From NCBI GenBank assembly GCA_902766575.1, contig CACXED010000220.1, positions 1 to 14,519 of the forward strand: DNA of 14,519 nucleotides, written 5' to 3'. Of the stretch, positions 1 through 7,061 are shown piece after piece. Origin of the DNA: an uncultured Ruminococcus sp. (GTDB lineage Bacteria > Bacillota > Clostridia > Oscillospirales > CAG-272). Within the stretch, counting starts at the first letter, position 1. Each line of letters opens with the position of its first letter. The notes below the pieces were generated by a model. The model made no database searches. It was given only the letters and a program-made list of their open reading frames with translations, and had not been told where the DNA came from. Both the position numbers and the translations under genes were made by a program.

Positions 1-42
1 GCATACCCGTTTGATCCCGAATCCCGACCAAATCGCTACTGA
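1..42 (+). CDS. Possible 3' end of an upstream gene (partial)
   Basis: Reading from base 1, one frame stays open for 13 codons (AYPFDPESRPNRY) and ends at a TGA at 40-42, 17 bases before the start of the lipoprotein gene. That spacing fits an upstream cistron in the same operon. Thirteen residues are too few to assign a family, and a second frame is also open here, so this is only a possibility. Confidence 0.25.
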   Translation, partial: AYPFDPESRPNRY

Positions 43-59
43 AGAAAGGAAACTGCTCT

Positions 60-1523
60 ATGAAATCCGAAAAACTGCGCAGCGCGCTGCTGCTCACGCT
101 CATCGCAAGCCTGCTCGTCTCCTGCGGAGGCCCCTCCGGGACTCAGGGCGGCGAAAGCACCTCCGGAACCGATACCACCGCTCCCGAAACCGAGGAGATA
201 AAGCTCTCCGAGCTTGAAAAGCTGCCCGAGGCGGATTACGGCGAATATACCTTCAACATTCTGCTCAACAATTAGGACGACCGCTTTGTCGACGTCATGA
301 CCGAGGACGAGCAGAACGGCGACCTGATGAACGATATCGTCTACAAGCGGAACCTCGACGTCGAGCAGAAATACAACATCGACATCGAATGTCAGCAGGA
401 CGAATATCAGAACGTCGTCTCCACGGCAAGGACGACCGTGCTCGCCGGAGACCAGACCTACGATCTCTACTTCTCAAACTGCTACGCAACGCCGCTTGCC
501 GCAGAGGGCTATCTCTATGAGCTGAACGCGCTGCCGAACGTCGATCTTTCAAATCCGTGGTGGGACAAAGCCGCGCTTGAGGATCTCTCGGTCAGAGGCA
601 AGAGCTATCTTGCCACCGGAGACATCAGCCCTACCTCGCTTATGACCTCGTCCTGCATGACCTTCAACAAGAATCTGCTCGACGACATCGGCATGGAATA
701 TCCCTACGACCTCGTATACGAGGGCAAGTGGACTATCGACAAGTTAGCGAGCCTGACCACCGATCTTTCGAGAGATCTGAACGGCGACTCGCAGTACACT
801 CTTGAGGACGATCTTTTCGGCTACACGAGCTGGATGTGCGACAGCCCCTACTCCTTCTTCTACGGCGCGGGAGGTATGCTCTCCAAGAAGAACAGCGAGG
901 ACGTGCCGGAGGTCAGCTATGATATCGACAAGATCACTAAGATCTACGAGCAGGTCTATAAGATCATCCTGACCAACAATTCCTACTTCGTCACCGACGC
1001 CTCAAAGTACGAGACCTTCTACAAGTGCTTTGCCGACGGCAAGGCTTACTTCTCCGAGTTCACGCTTCAGAAGATCGAGATGTTCTTACGCGACATGAAG
1101 GACGATTTCGGCATCATCCCGATACCCAAGTTCGACGAGAATCAGAAGGAATACATCTCCTGCGTCAACGGAGCGGGCGGATTTGTCGTGGTTCCCAAGA
1201 ACGCCGAGGATCCGGCGCGCACCGGAATGATCATGGAAGCTCTGGGCGCGGGCGCTTACGACGGCATCACGCCTACGCTCTATGAGGTCATCACCAAGAC
1301 CAAGGTTGTGCGCGACGAGCAGTCGTCCGAAATGGTCGATATAATCATCAGCAACCGCGTGTTCGACCCGTATTATATCAATCTCATTCCGGGCTACAAC
1401 TTTATGCAGGAAGCCCTCACTCAGAAAAGCGACAGCATCGTCTCCAAGCTCGATTCCTATCGCAGCTCGGCTGAAAAGGCGCTCAGCGATATCGCCGACA
1501 CCTATGCCGAGAACGTCGGCTGA
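60..1523 (+). pseudogene. Extracellular solute-binding lipoprotein, interrupted by an in-frame amber codon
   Basis: This is a substrate-binding lipoprotein of the type that feeds carbohydrate ABC transporters; it would be anchored to the outer face of the membrane. The start at 60 follows an AAAGGA ribosome binding site. Residues 1-22 form a lipoprotein signal peptide with a charged start, a hydrophobic core and lipobox LVSC (Cys22), followed by a Gly/Ser/Thr-rich linker. Codon 72 (273-275) is TAG, after which the same frame runs on without interruption to a TGA at 1521-1523. The downstream part resembles family 1 solute-binding proteins (for example DLMNDIVYKRNLDVEQKYNI and the aromatic NPWWDKA segment). 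Residues 71 and 73-80 continue smoothly across the stop, so one TGG-to-TAG change explains it. An ATG at 297 could start a 408-residue downstream fragment, but that lacks the signal peptide and has no clear ribosome binding site. No permease gene follows. The substrate is unknown. Confidence 0.8.
273..275 (+). other. In-frame TAG within the solute-binding protein gene
   Basis: TAG is codon 72 of the frame that starts at 60 and continues open to 1521. It could be a true nonsense mutation, a sequencing or assembly error, or a readthrough site. TAG is used as a normal stop by the AraC-type gene ending at 11337, which argues against genome-wide amber reassignment. Confidence 0.9.
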
Positions 1524-1540
1524 GATTCTCCGGATATGAT

Positions 1541-1580
1541 CAAAACCGAACGCCGCGCAGCATCGCTGCGCGGCGTTCGG
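1541..1580 (-). terminator. Strong hairpin terminator of the Spo0A-like gene
   Basis: Bases 1546-1560 are a perfect 15-bp inverted repeat of 1566-1580 around a 5-base centre (outermost centre bases can also pair). On the minus strand the stem is followed by TTTTG, fitting rho-independent termination about 40 bases after the Spo0A-like stop. On the plus strand no T-tract follows, so for the solute-binding gene it would act only as a stabilising 3' hairpin. Confidence 0.75.
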
Positions 1581-1617
1581 CTGCCGCTCGCATTTATGGC
1601 GTATGATCATGGAGCGG

Positions 1618-2391
1618 TCAGTTTATGGTAAAATCCCCCGTTGACAGTCTGCGTCTGATTATCTCCGCCGAGCAGAGTATGAAATCCGTGTTTGGCGGGC
1701 GTCTGAACGCAAAGCCGAAATCTCCGTAAAGCATGGATATCGCCGAGCGGAAGCCGCGCTTCCAGGCAATCTCCACGGCGTTGCGCATGGCGCGCTCGGC
1801 GCAGCAGGCGGAAGTGTTGTGCTCCCTTGCGATGTCGATGTAGAGATTTTTAGTGATGAGCTCGATCGCCGCCGGGTCGCTGACCACAGCGCAGATCGCC
1901 GATTTCAGGTATTCAAAGCCCTTGAGCTTTACCGGGACTCCGATGCGCTTTAACAGATTGTCCGAGGCGATGGAGACGAGCGTTTCCGAAAAGCCGCCCT
2001 GACTGCTTCCGGATCTTTTGCAGAGCTCGTGCGAGGCGTAAAAGAACGTCATATAGAATTCGTGGAGCGAGTAGGGTCTCTCAAGGCGCAGATAGTTGAA
2101 AAAGGGCTTGGCATATATTCCGTCATAGTCCTGCGAGCAGACATAGATGCAGAAATAGTCCCGTTCGCTTATACGGCTCTGACCGATGAATCGTTTCATT
2201 ATCTCGTCACCGGAGAGCGTGTCGTAGATCACTACTCCGCGCATACCCGGCACGACAAGCTCCCCGACGGCGGACATATCGTCGGCGCTGAGAGTGTCTT
2301 CGATGCCGACGCATTTCAGCCTGCCGATGAACTCGTCCCTGAAGCCGGAGTCTTTGCTGAATATCATTGTCTTCAGGTCATCGTTTGACAT
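1618..2391 (-). CDS. Spo0A-like transcription factor with degenerate receiver domain
   Basis: The 257-residue product ends in a clear Spo0A C-terminal DNA-binding domain (about residues 137-250). Landmarks are IGVPVKLKGFEYL (150-162), the ITKNLYIDIA segment (179-188), the recognition region around NTSACCAERAMRNAVEIAW (192-210), and PPNTDFI (232-238). The N-terminal 125 residues have receiver-like spacing: MIFSKDSGFRDEF near residue 9, VVIYD57 where the phosphorylated Asp would sit, and a C-terminal ERPYSLHEF where receivers usually have a KP motif. The acidic cluster at the end of strand 1 is reduced to one Asp (D14) and the conserved Lys is replaced, so phosphorylation by a phosphorelay is doubtful. 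ATG at 2391 is chosen because the predicted transcript starts near 2426; a TTG at 2424 would sit on the transcription start. An AAAGGA site lies 12 bases upstream of the ATG. In the family Spo0A governs sporulation entry; this copy is probably a paralogue with another role. Confidence 0.85.
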   Translation of the reverse strand: MSNDDLKTMIFSKDSGFRDEFIGRLKCVGIEDTLSADDMSAVGELVVPGMRGVVIYDTLSGDEIMKRFIGQSRISERDYFCIYVCSQDYDGIYAKPFFNYLRLERPYSLHEFYMTFFYASHELCKRSGSSQGGFSETLVSIASDNLLKRIGVPVKLKGFEYLKSAICAVVSDPAAIELITKNLYIDIAREHNTSACCAERAMRNAVEIAWKRGFRSAISMLYGDFGFAFRRPPNTDFILCSAEIIRRRLSTGDFTIN

Positions 2392-2432
2392 AGTCTTAAT
2401 CTGTCCTTTATACAAGTTTTTCAAACATAAAT

Positions 2433-2461
2433 ATTATACAGCTAAACGGGATAGATTTCAA
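2433..2461 (-). promoter_or_regulatory. Sigma-A promoter of the Spo0A-like gene
   Basis: On the minus strand TTGAAA (2461-2456) and TATAAT (2438-2433) are separated by 17 bases. Transcription would start near 2426, giving a leader of about 35 nt before the ATG at 2391. Confidence 0.8.
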
Positions 2462-2835
2462 GATTCTTATTACACTATTATTCATAAATTTGACACGCCG
2501 CGGCAAAATATCTATCGCATGGACTTTTGTCGTAAATACTTTATCATAATAAAAAGTATGTATAATAAGCGCAAAAATATCATATTAAGCTAAACATAAT
2601 TATATACAATCATTCCGGCTCCGGAAACGCTTATAAGACGCGAAAAAGTGCGTCGGATGGCTCAAATTATCTTTCCGGCTGGTATCGGCACGGCGACGCG
2701 AGCCGCTCGTCTTGTCAATCTGACCAATTATTTATCCCCAAAACGGCGGGGAGTTTAGCTCATCCGCTCTCTCGGAGAAAGTCAACGTAAAATCGAAAAT
2801 TTACTTTATATTCATACAAATTGCTTGAAAAAGAT
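2462..2835. other. AT-rich intergenic region without recognisable gene
   Basis: I see no convincing coding frame. The region holds small dyads: TTCCGG/CCGGAA at 2613-2626 and GACGC/GCGTC at 2637-2654. A TATAAT at 2561-2566 lacks a good -35. A TTTTGTCGTAAA stretch near 2525 is one mismatch from the Spo0A-box core TGTCGAA. None is strong enough to call a separate feature. The patch at about 2610-2760 is more GC-rich than its flanks. Confidence 0.5.
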
Positions 2836-2865
2836 TTGCAAATCGGATGGTTTATGTGGTATAAT
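2836..2865 (+). promoter_or_regulatory. Extended -10 promoter of the acyl-CoA ligase gene
   Basis: TTGCAA (2836-2841) and TATAAT (2860-2865) are 18 bases apart, with a TGG extension just before the -10. The predicted start near 2872 leaves a leader of about 90 nt that contains the tandem dyads. Confidence 0.75.
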
Positions 2866-2883
2866 AATTATGTGTGCATCAGA

Positions 2884-2909
2884 ATATCGCCGATACATAT
2901 CGTCGATAC
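2884..2909 (+). repeat. Tandem 13-bp repeat, each copy an 11-bp dyad (putative operator)
   Basis: ATATCGCCGATAC (2884-2896) is followed immediately by ATATCGTCGATAC (2897-2909), differing at one base. Each copy contains the inverted repeat TATCG-N-CGATA. The pair sits at about +13 to +38 from the predicted start, a position where a bound dimeric repressor would block transcription. The cognate regulator is unknown. Confidence 0.6.
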
Positions 2910-2963
2910 GTTTTGACTCTGCGCCGCGAGTGACGGCGCCTCAGATCAACAGAAAGGAAGCCT

Positions 2964-4760
2964 TTGCCGCAGCGCCGCTGCGGAATGCTATGGTCCGAAA
3001 AAATGGCTAAAAACAAGAATTATCCGCTCTACGAGGTTGCCCCATTCACCGATTTCAAGGATATGCTCAGACAGGCATCCGAGGAGGCGGGCGACAGCAT
3101 CGCCGTCCGCTATTACCGTGACTACGCTTCAAAGGACGTCCGCGACGTTACCTACAACGAATTCAGGCGCGAGACCGAGGAGCTGGGAACCGGACTGGCG
3201 TCGCTGGGGATCACCGATTCTCACGTCGCGATGGTCAGCGAGAACAGCTACCAGTGGATTCTGACCTATCTGACCGTGCTCAACAGCGAGGGCGTATACG
3301 TCCCGATCGACAAGGAGCTGCCTTTTCCGGAGATAATGAATATCCTCGCTCACAGCGACAGCAAGGTCGTGTTCTTCTCAAAGCACTACGAGCAGAATTT
3401 CCGCGACAACGCCGCGAGCCTGCCGTGGATTAAATATTTCATCGGTATTGACCTCGCTCCGGAGGACGCAGACGAGCGCTTTGTCTCGATGAGCGCGCTG
3501 ATGGCAAAGGGCGCGGAGCTGCTCGACTCGGGCGACCGGAGCTATCTTGACCTCCAGCCGAAGGACGATGAGCTGAAAATGCTCGTCTACACCTCCGGAA
3601 CGACCGGAACCTCAAAGGGAGTCATGCTCTCGCTGCACAATCTCGTTTCGAGCGTCTACTACGGACTCCAGATCTCGACGGTTTATACGACCTGCCTGTC
3701 GGTGCTGCCCTATCATCACACCTACGAGGCGGTCTGCGGACTGCTCGTCTCGCTGCATCACCACTCGACCATCTGCGTCAACGACAGCCTGAGACACGTC
3801 GCGGAGAACCTCAAGTTCTTCAGGCCCGACTACATCATGCTCGTGCCGCTTTTCGTCGAGAATCTCTACAAGAAGATTCAGAACACCCTCGAATCGACCG
3901 GAAAGGCCAAGCTCGTGAACCGGATGATCGGCGTCAGCAATAACCTCCGCAAGGTCGGCGTCGATATGCGCAAGAAATTCTTCAAGCCGCTGCACGATGT
4001 CTTTGGCGGACGGCTTATCAAGATAGTCTGCGGAGGAGCGCCTATCCGTCCCGAGCTCGCCGGATTCTTTGACGCGATCGGCATCAATCTCATCAACGGC
4101 TACGGCATCACCGAGTGCTCGCCGCTCGTTTCGGCTAACCGCGACTACTACAACAACTACCGCTCGGTCGGAGTTCACCTGCCCTGCGTCGAGGTCAAAA
4201 TCGACGAGCCGAACGAGAACGGCGAGGGCGAGATCCTCGTCAAGGGCGATATCGTCATGATGGGCTACTACAAGAAGCCCGACGTCACCGCCGAGGTTCT
4301 GTCCGAGGACGGCTGGTTCAGAACCGGCGACTACGGCAGGCTCAACGACGAGGGTCAGCTCTTTATTACCGGACGCAAGAAGAATCTCATCGTCCTCAAG
4401 AACGGCAAGAACGTCTATCCCGAGGAGATCGAGGAGTACCTCGGCAATATCCCTTACGTCGAGGAGGTCGTCGTCTACGCCGTTAAGAACGAGAGCGGCG
4501 AGGAGACCGCCCTCTGCGCCGAGATTTACCCGAACGAGGAGCTTCTCTCCGGAAAGACTCAGGAGGAGCGCCACGCCGTTATCAAGACCGCCGTCGAGGA
4601 GCTGAACAAGACTCTGCCGCCTTACAAGAAGATTCTCAAAATCAAGCTCCGCTCCACCGAATTCGAAAAGACCACCTCGAAGAAAATCCGCCGCATGGGG
4701 CTCGGCGACAGCGAGGCTCAGCCCGAAAGCAGCGACTCCGGCAAGACAAAAGCCGAGTAA
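2964..4760 (+). CDS. Long-chain fatty acid-CoA ligase / AMP-binding enzyme
   Basis: This is an ANL-superfamily adenylating enzyme that would activate a carboxylic acid, probably a fatty acid, through an acyl-AMP and load it on CoA; no membrane segment is seen. The ATP-binding signature YTSGTTGTSKG lies at residues 209-219, the GYGITEC motif at 379-385, the RTGD motif with Asp456, and GRKKN at 470-474. The C-terminal catalytic lysine region is TSKKIRR (572-578), with Lys573 or Lys574 the likely catalytic residue. At about 598 residues it has the length of FadD/FACS-type enzymes and all core motifs. The start is uncertain: TTG at 2964 has an AAAGGAAG site 4-5 bases upstream, while ATG at 3003 (MAKNKNYPLYEV) looks more like family N-termini but lacks a ribosome binding site. 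The gene is monocistronic, with its own promoter and a terminator at 4775-4804. Substrate chain length cannot be read from sequence. Confidence 0.9.
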   Translation: MPQRRCGMLWSEKMAKNKNYPLYEVAPFTDFKDMLRQASEEAGDSIAVRYYRDYASKDVRDVTYNEFRRETEELGTGLASLGITDSHVAMVSENSYQWILTYLTVLNSEGVYVPIDKELPFPEIMNILAHSDSKVVFFSKHYEQNFRDNAASLPWIKYFIGIDLAPEDADERFVSMSALMAKGAELLDSGDRSYLDLQPKDDELKMLVYTSGTTGTSKGVMLSLHNLVSSVYYGLQISTVYTTCLSVLPYHHTYEAVCGLLVSLHHHSTICVNDSLRHVAENLKFFRPDYIMLVPLFVENLYKKIQNTLESTGKAKLVNRMIGVSNNLRKVGVDMRKKFFKPLHDVFGGRLIKIVCGGAPIRPELAGFFDAIGINLINGYGITECSPLVSANRDYYNNYRSVGVHLPCVEVKIDEPNENGEGEILVKGDIVMMGYYKKPDVTAEVLSEDGWFRTGDYGRLNDEGQLFITGRKKNLIVLKNGKNVYPEEIEEYLGNIPYVEEVVVYAVKNESGEETALCAEIYPNEELLSGKTQEERHAVIKTAVEELNKTLPPYKKILKIKLRSTEFEKTTSKKIRRMGLGDSEAQPESSDSGKTKAE

Positions 4761-4774
4761 GCAAAGATCGAAAT

Positions 4775-4804
4775 AAAAAAGCAGCGCCGTCGGCGCTGCT
4801 TTTT
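4775..4804. terminator. Bidirectional terminator between convergent genes
   Basis: The stem GCAGCGCC (4781-4788) pairs with GGCGCTGC (4792-4799) around a 3-base loop. A run of A's (4775-4780) precedes it and a run of T's (4800-4804) follows, so it can end transcription of the acyl-CoA ligase on the plus strand and the AraC/GyrI gene on the minus strand. Confidence 0.9.
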
Positions 4805-4866
4805 ATGTATGTGAGATTCCTTTCTGCTTTTGTAGTTCTGCAAATCAAATGTGTTTTTCGATGATT

Positions 4867-5745
4867 TTATTTGCGCTTGATCGCTCTCAGTTCAATATAC
4901 CCACGAGTGCCGCGCGGTTCAAGCTGAATGCGGGGATTGGCGTCATCCCAACTGTAGCCGATGATGCCGGGATCATAACCGTTCATAGCCTGCTGAACGG
5001 TAGCGATTGCTTCACTGTAATCTTCCTCTGCAAATGGTTCGCCCTGGAACATCAGATAATCCGCAGCCGGCAGCTCAATGACATCGAAGCCTTCCGGCAC
5101 AGGACAGGTGTAATCATTTGCGACTTCAACACCCTGCACATAAGTAGATGTATTCGGCTTTTTGAACTGCTCCGGCAACCACAGGCAGACCGGCTCCCCG
5201 CAAAGGGAATCCATGCTGAGCAGCATTCCCCATACGTCGCAGCCTACTTCCTCACAATAAGGGAAGTAATTCTCGGCTTTAACGCCACGCTTGCAGATAA
5301 CTTTGCGCTCCGGCTTGTGAATGACCTGAATGAATACGTTGTTTGTGTTTTTCATAACCGTAATATCCTTTCTGAGGGCACGAAATTTTGCACCGTAAGG
5401 GACAAACAGCGCAATGGGAACAGGATCGGCGGCATAGGTGCTTGGACACATTCCAAACTCACGGGTAAAGGCACGGGTAAATCCGTCCACACTTCCAAAG
5501 CCCAGATCAAAAGCGGTATCGATCATACGGGTATGCTCATTTTTGATCCTTAGAGCGGCTTTTGCCAACCGTAGCCGACGGATGTAATCTGCCGGCGTCA
5601 ACCCGGTATATTCCTGAAACAGCCTATAAGAATACCACGGCGAAAACAAAGAAACATTGCTAAGCTCCGACAGCCCGATCTTTTCGTCCAGATGTTCTTC
5701 AATGTAGTCCTGCATCCGCTGCACTGCCAAAATCTGTTCTTTCAC
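4867..5745 (-). CDS. AraC-family regulator with GyrI-like effector-binding domain
   Basis: This 292-residue transcription factor has the N-terminal HTH, C-terminal ligand-domain layout of Rob-type regulators. Residues about 5-103 form the AraC DNA-binding domain: a first helix-turn-helix near 25-48 (LSELSNVSLFSPWYSYRLFQ), the YIRRLRLAKAA linker, and a second near 73-97 (DTAFDLGFGSVDGFTRAF). Residues about 135-290 resemble a GyrI-like small-molecule binding domain and end in IELRAIKRK. The start is GTG at 5745 because AGGAGG (complement of 5754-5759) lies exactly 8 bases upstream; an in-frame GTG at 5754 overlaps that site. By eye its GC content and codon use are lower than those of the flanking genes, suggesting recent acquisition. 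No obvious target gene is adjacent, so what it controls is unknown. Relatives often respond to drugs or other hydrophobic cations. Confidence 0.88.
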   Translation of the reverse strand: MKEQILAVQRMQDYIEEHLDEKIGLSELSNVSLFSPWYSYRLFQEYTGLTPADYIRRLRLAKAALRIKNEHTRMIDTAFDLGFGSVDGFTRAFTREFGMCPSTYAADPVPIALFVPYGAKFRALRKDITVMKNTNNVFIQVIHKPERKVICKRGVKAENYFPYCEEVGCDVWGMLLSMDSLCGEPVCLWLPEQFKKPNTSTYVQGVEVANDYTCPVPEGFDVIELPAADYLMFQGEPFAEEDYSEAIATVQQAMNGYDPGIIGYSWDDANPRIQLEPRGTRGYIELRAIKRK

Positions 5746-5954
5746 GCTGTTCACCTCCTCGCGTTTCCAATACTATTTTACTATTTTTCAGGAAAAATCT
5801 CTCGACCATTTTTGCTGACTTCTTTACGGTTCTGCTGCCATGTTCGATTACGCAATTCTATATACCCCGGACACTGAAATATTCAAAGAAAACACAAAAT
5901 CCGTAAGACTATTTCTCGGAGATCGGTTGATTTTATTTTTCGCCTTATTCCGCA

Positions 5955-5983
5955 TAAAAAAGGGCGGTTTTTTCACCACCCTT
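5955..5983 (-). terminator. Terminator of the rplU-prp-rpmA operon
   Basis: On the minus strand, AAGGGTGGT (5983-5975) pairs with ACCGCCCTT (5968-5960), one pair being G-U, and T's follow (5961-5956). It lies about 95 bases after the rpmA stop. Confidence 0.85.
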
Positions 5984-6012
5984 GGATTTATTTGTCTTTG
6001 CTTTGGAAATTT

Positions 6013-6040
6013 CGGGGCTGCCGCTTTTGCGACAGCCCCG
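6013..6040 (-). terminator. GC-rich hairpin downstream of rpmA
   Basis: CGGGGCTG (6013-6020) pairs with CAGCCCCG (6033-6040). Three further inner pairs follow one mismatch, and the loop is TTTT. On the minus strand it is followed by AAATTTCC, a weak U-tract, so it may be a 3' stabiliser or a first, leaky terminator before the one at 5955-5983. Confidence 0.5.
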
Positions 6041-6077
6041 TTCTTCAGTTATTATGTGAGCCTTGTCAGCGGTGAAC

Positions 6078-6356
6078 TTACGCGCTGTAGACGCTGACGG
6101 ACTTCTTGCCGCCTGCGATATGCTCGAACTTGACAACGCCGTCGATCAGAGCAAAGAGGGTGTCGTCGCTGCCGATTCCGACATTATTGCCGGGATGAAC
6201 AGAAGTGCCTCTCTGTCTTACGATGATGTTGCCGGCCTTTACAGCCTGTCCGTCGGACTTCTTGACGCCGAGACGCTTAGCTTCGCTGTCGCGGCCGTTC
6301 TTGGTGGAACCGACGCCCTTCTTATGAGCGAAGAACTGTAAGCTGAGCTTTAACAT
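6078..6356 (-). CDS. rpmA: 50S ribosomal protein L27 with Prp-cleaved N-terminal extension
   Basis: This is ribosomal protein L27 (92 residues), whose N-terminus reaches toward the peptidyl transferase centre. The first ten residues, MLKLSLQFFA, are the Firmicutes-type extension; mature L27 would begin at HKKGVGSTKNGRDSEAKRLG after cleavage by the protease encoded just upstream. The remaining core (KAGNIIVRQRGTSVHPG, GIGSDDTLFALIDGVVKFE) is full length. The start ATG at 6356 has a GGAGG site 7-8 bases upstream. It is the last gene of the rplU-prp-rpmA operon, starting 30 bases after the prp stop. The GTPase gene obg, which often follows rpmA in related bacteria, is not here; a terminator follows instead. 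Confidence 0.98.
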   Translation of the reverse strand: MLKLSLQFFAHKKGVGSTKNGRDSEAKRLGVKKSDGQAVKAGNIIVRQRGTSVHPGNNVGIGSDDTLFALIDGVVKFEHIAGGKKSVSVYSA

Positions 6357-6386
6357 TTTGTTTACCTCCGTTACTTTTTTTGATGT

Positions 6387-6743
6387 TCAGATCAATTCCT
6401 CGACTACATCAACGTCGAGATAATCGTAGTAGTCCTCGATCATGTCGTTGAGCTGATAGTAGTAAGCCTGGATAAGTCCCGATACGGCGAAGCGCTTGCG
6501 CTCGTCCGACTCGTAGTCCGGGAGAGCTCCGTGCGCGATGAGCCTTATATCGGTGGTCTTTTCGTCGATGGTGTAATCGACGTCCGAGGCATAGGAGACC
6601 TCGATCGTGTTGATTATCAGCATGGTCATAGCCGAAAGCGCGGCGCAGAGCACGTCGTCGCCCGATTCGCCGTAGCCGGTGTGACCGTTCTCGGAAAAGC
6701 CGTAAAAGACGTTATCCCACTTGTAAAAGGTGATCTTTGTCAT
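6387..6743 (-). CDS. prp: Ribosomal-processing cysteine protease Prp
   Basis: Prp removes the N-terminal extension of L27, a step needed for ribosome assembly in Firmicutes. The catalytic pair is visible as His21 in ENGHTGYGESG and Cys33 in DDVLCAALSAM, in the standard GHxxYGxxGxDxxCAAxS arrangement. The 118-residue length is slightly longer than the usual 105-112 because of an acidic, Tyr-rich tail (YYYQLNDMIEDYYDYLDVD). It lies 9 bases after the rplU stop and 30 bases before rpmA, the conserved position between L21 and L27. An AAGG-type site precedes the ATG. The substrate cleavage site is present in the adjacent rpmA product. Confidence 0.95.
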   Translation of the reverse strand: MTKITFYKWDNVFYGFSENGHTGYGESGDDVLCAALSAMTMLIINTIEVSYASDVDYTIDEKTTDIRLIAHGALPDYESDERKRFAVSGLIQAYYYQLNDMIEDYYDYLDVDVVEELI

Positions 6744-6752
6744 TGCCTTGCC

Positions 6753-7061
6753 TTAGCCGACGATCTTTTCGATCTGTACCTTGGTATAGGGCTGTCTGTG
6801 ACCGATCTTCTTCTTCTCGTTCTTCTTGGACTTGTACTTGAGGATCTGGATCTTCTTGCCCTTGCCGTTCTTTACGACATTGGCTTCGACCGACGCGCCC
6901 TCGACATAAGGAGCGCCGACCTGGAACTTCTCTCCGTTCGAGAGAGCAAGAACCTTAAAAGTAACCTTTTCTCCGGCTTCAACCTCGAGCTTTTCGATGA
7001 AAATAACATCGCCCTCGTTGACCTTGTACTGCTTTCCGCCCGTTTCGATAACTGCGAACAC
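6753..7061 (-). CDS. rplU: 50S ribosomal protein L21
   Basis: L21 is a 23S rRNA-binding protein of the large subunit. The 102-residue product begins FAVIETGGKQYKVNEGD, matching the family N-terminus, and ends with the basic segment KYKSKKNEKKKIGHRQPYT typical of L21. The start is taken as GTG at 7061 because a GAGG site lies 8 bases upstream and it gives the family-standard MxAVIETGGKQY start; an in-frame GTG at 7070 overlaps that site. It is the first gene of a three-gene operon with prp and rpmA, driven by a consensus promoter and preceded by a structured leader. Confidence 0.98.
   Translation of the reverse strand: MFAVIETGGKQYKVNEGDVIFIEKLEVEAGEKVTFKVLALSNGEKFQVGAPYVEGASVEANVVKNGKGKKIQILKYKSKKNEKKKIGHRQPYTKVQIEKIVG

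Noticed and set aside
60..1523. Alternative genetic code with TAG as a sense codon
   Set aside because: The AraC gene at 10396-11337 ends normally at TAG, and no other in-frame TAG interrupts a gene in the window.
1535..1609. TATGATCA at 1535-1542 and 1602-1609 flanking the strong hairpin, like a target duplication of a small mobile element
   Set aside because: The repeats are short, contain the palindrome TGATCA, and the hairpin is fully explained as a terminator.
2392..2424. TTG at 2424 as start of the Spo0A-like gene
   Set aside because: The promoter places the transcription start at about 2426, leaving no room for a ribosome binding site; ATG at 2391 fits.
2525..2570. Promoter and Spo0A box in the AT-rich gap
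   Set aside because: The TATAAT at 2561 has no acceptable -35, and TGTCGTAA differs from the Spo0A box core, so neither was listed as a feature.
2825..3010. 61-codon frame upstream of the acyl-CoA ligase
   Set aside because: It would start upstream of the predicted promoter -10 and overlaps the ligase start in another frame; no homology is recognised.
3612..4574. 320-codon minus-strand open frame
   Set aside because: It is antisense to the acyl-CoA ligase, whose motifs are unmistakable, and its Leu/Val/Asp-rich composition is typical of an antisense shadow.
4849..5553. 234-codon plus-strand open frame
   Set aside because: It overlaps the AraC/GyrI gene antisense and has no ribosome binding site or recognisable domain.
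5802..5809. Third copy of the operator core TCGACCAT upstream of the AraC/GyrI gene
   Set aside because: Only 8 bases match, it is single, and it lies far from the divergent region, so chance is the simplest explanation.
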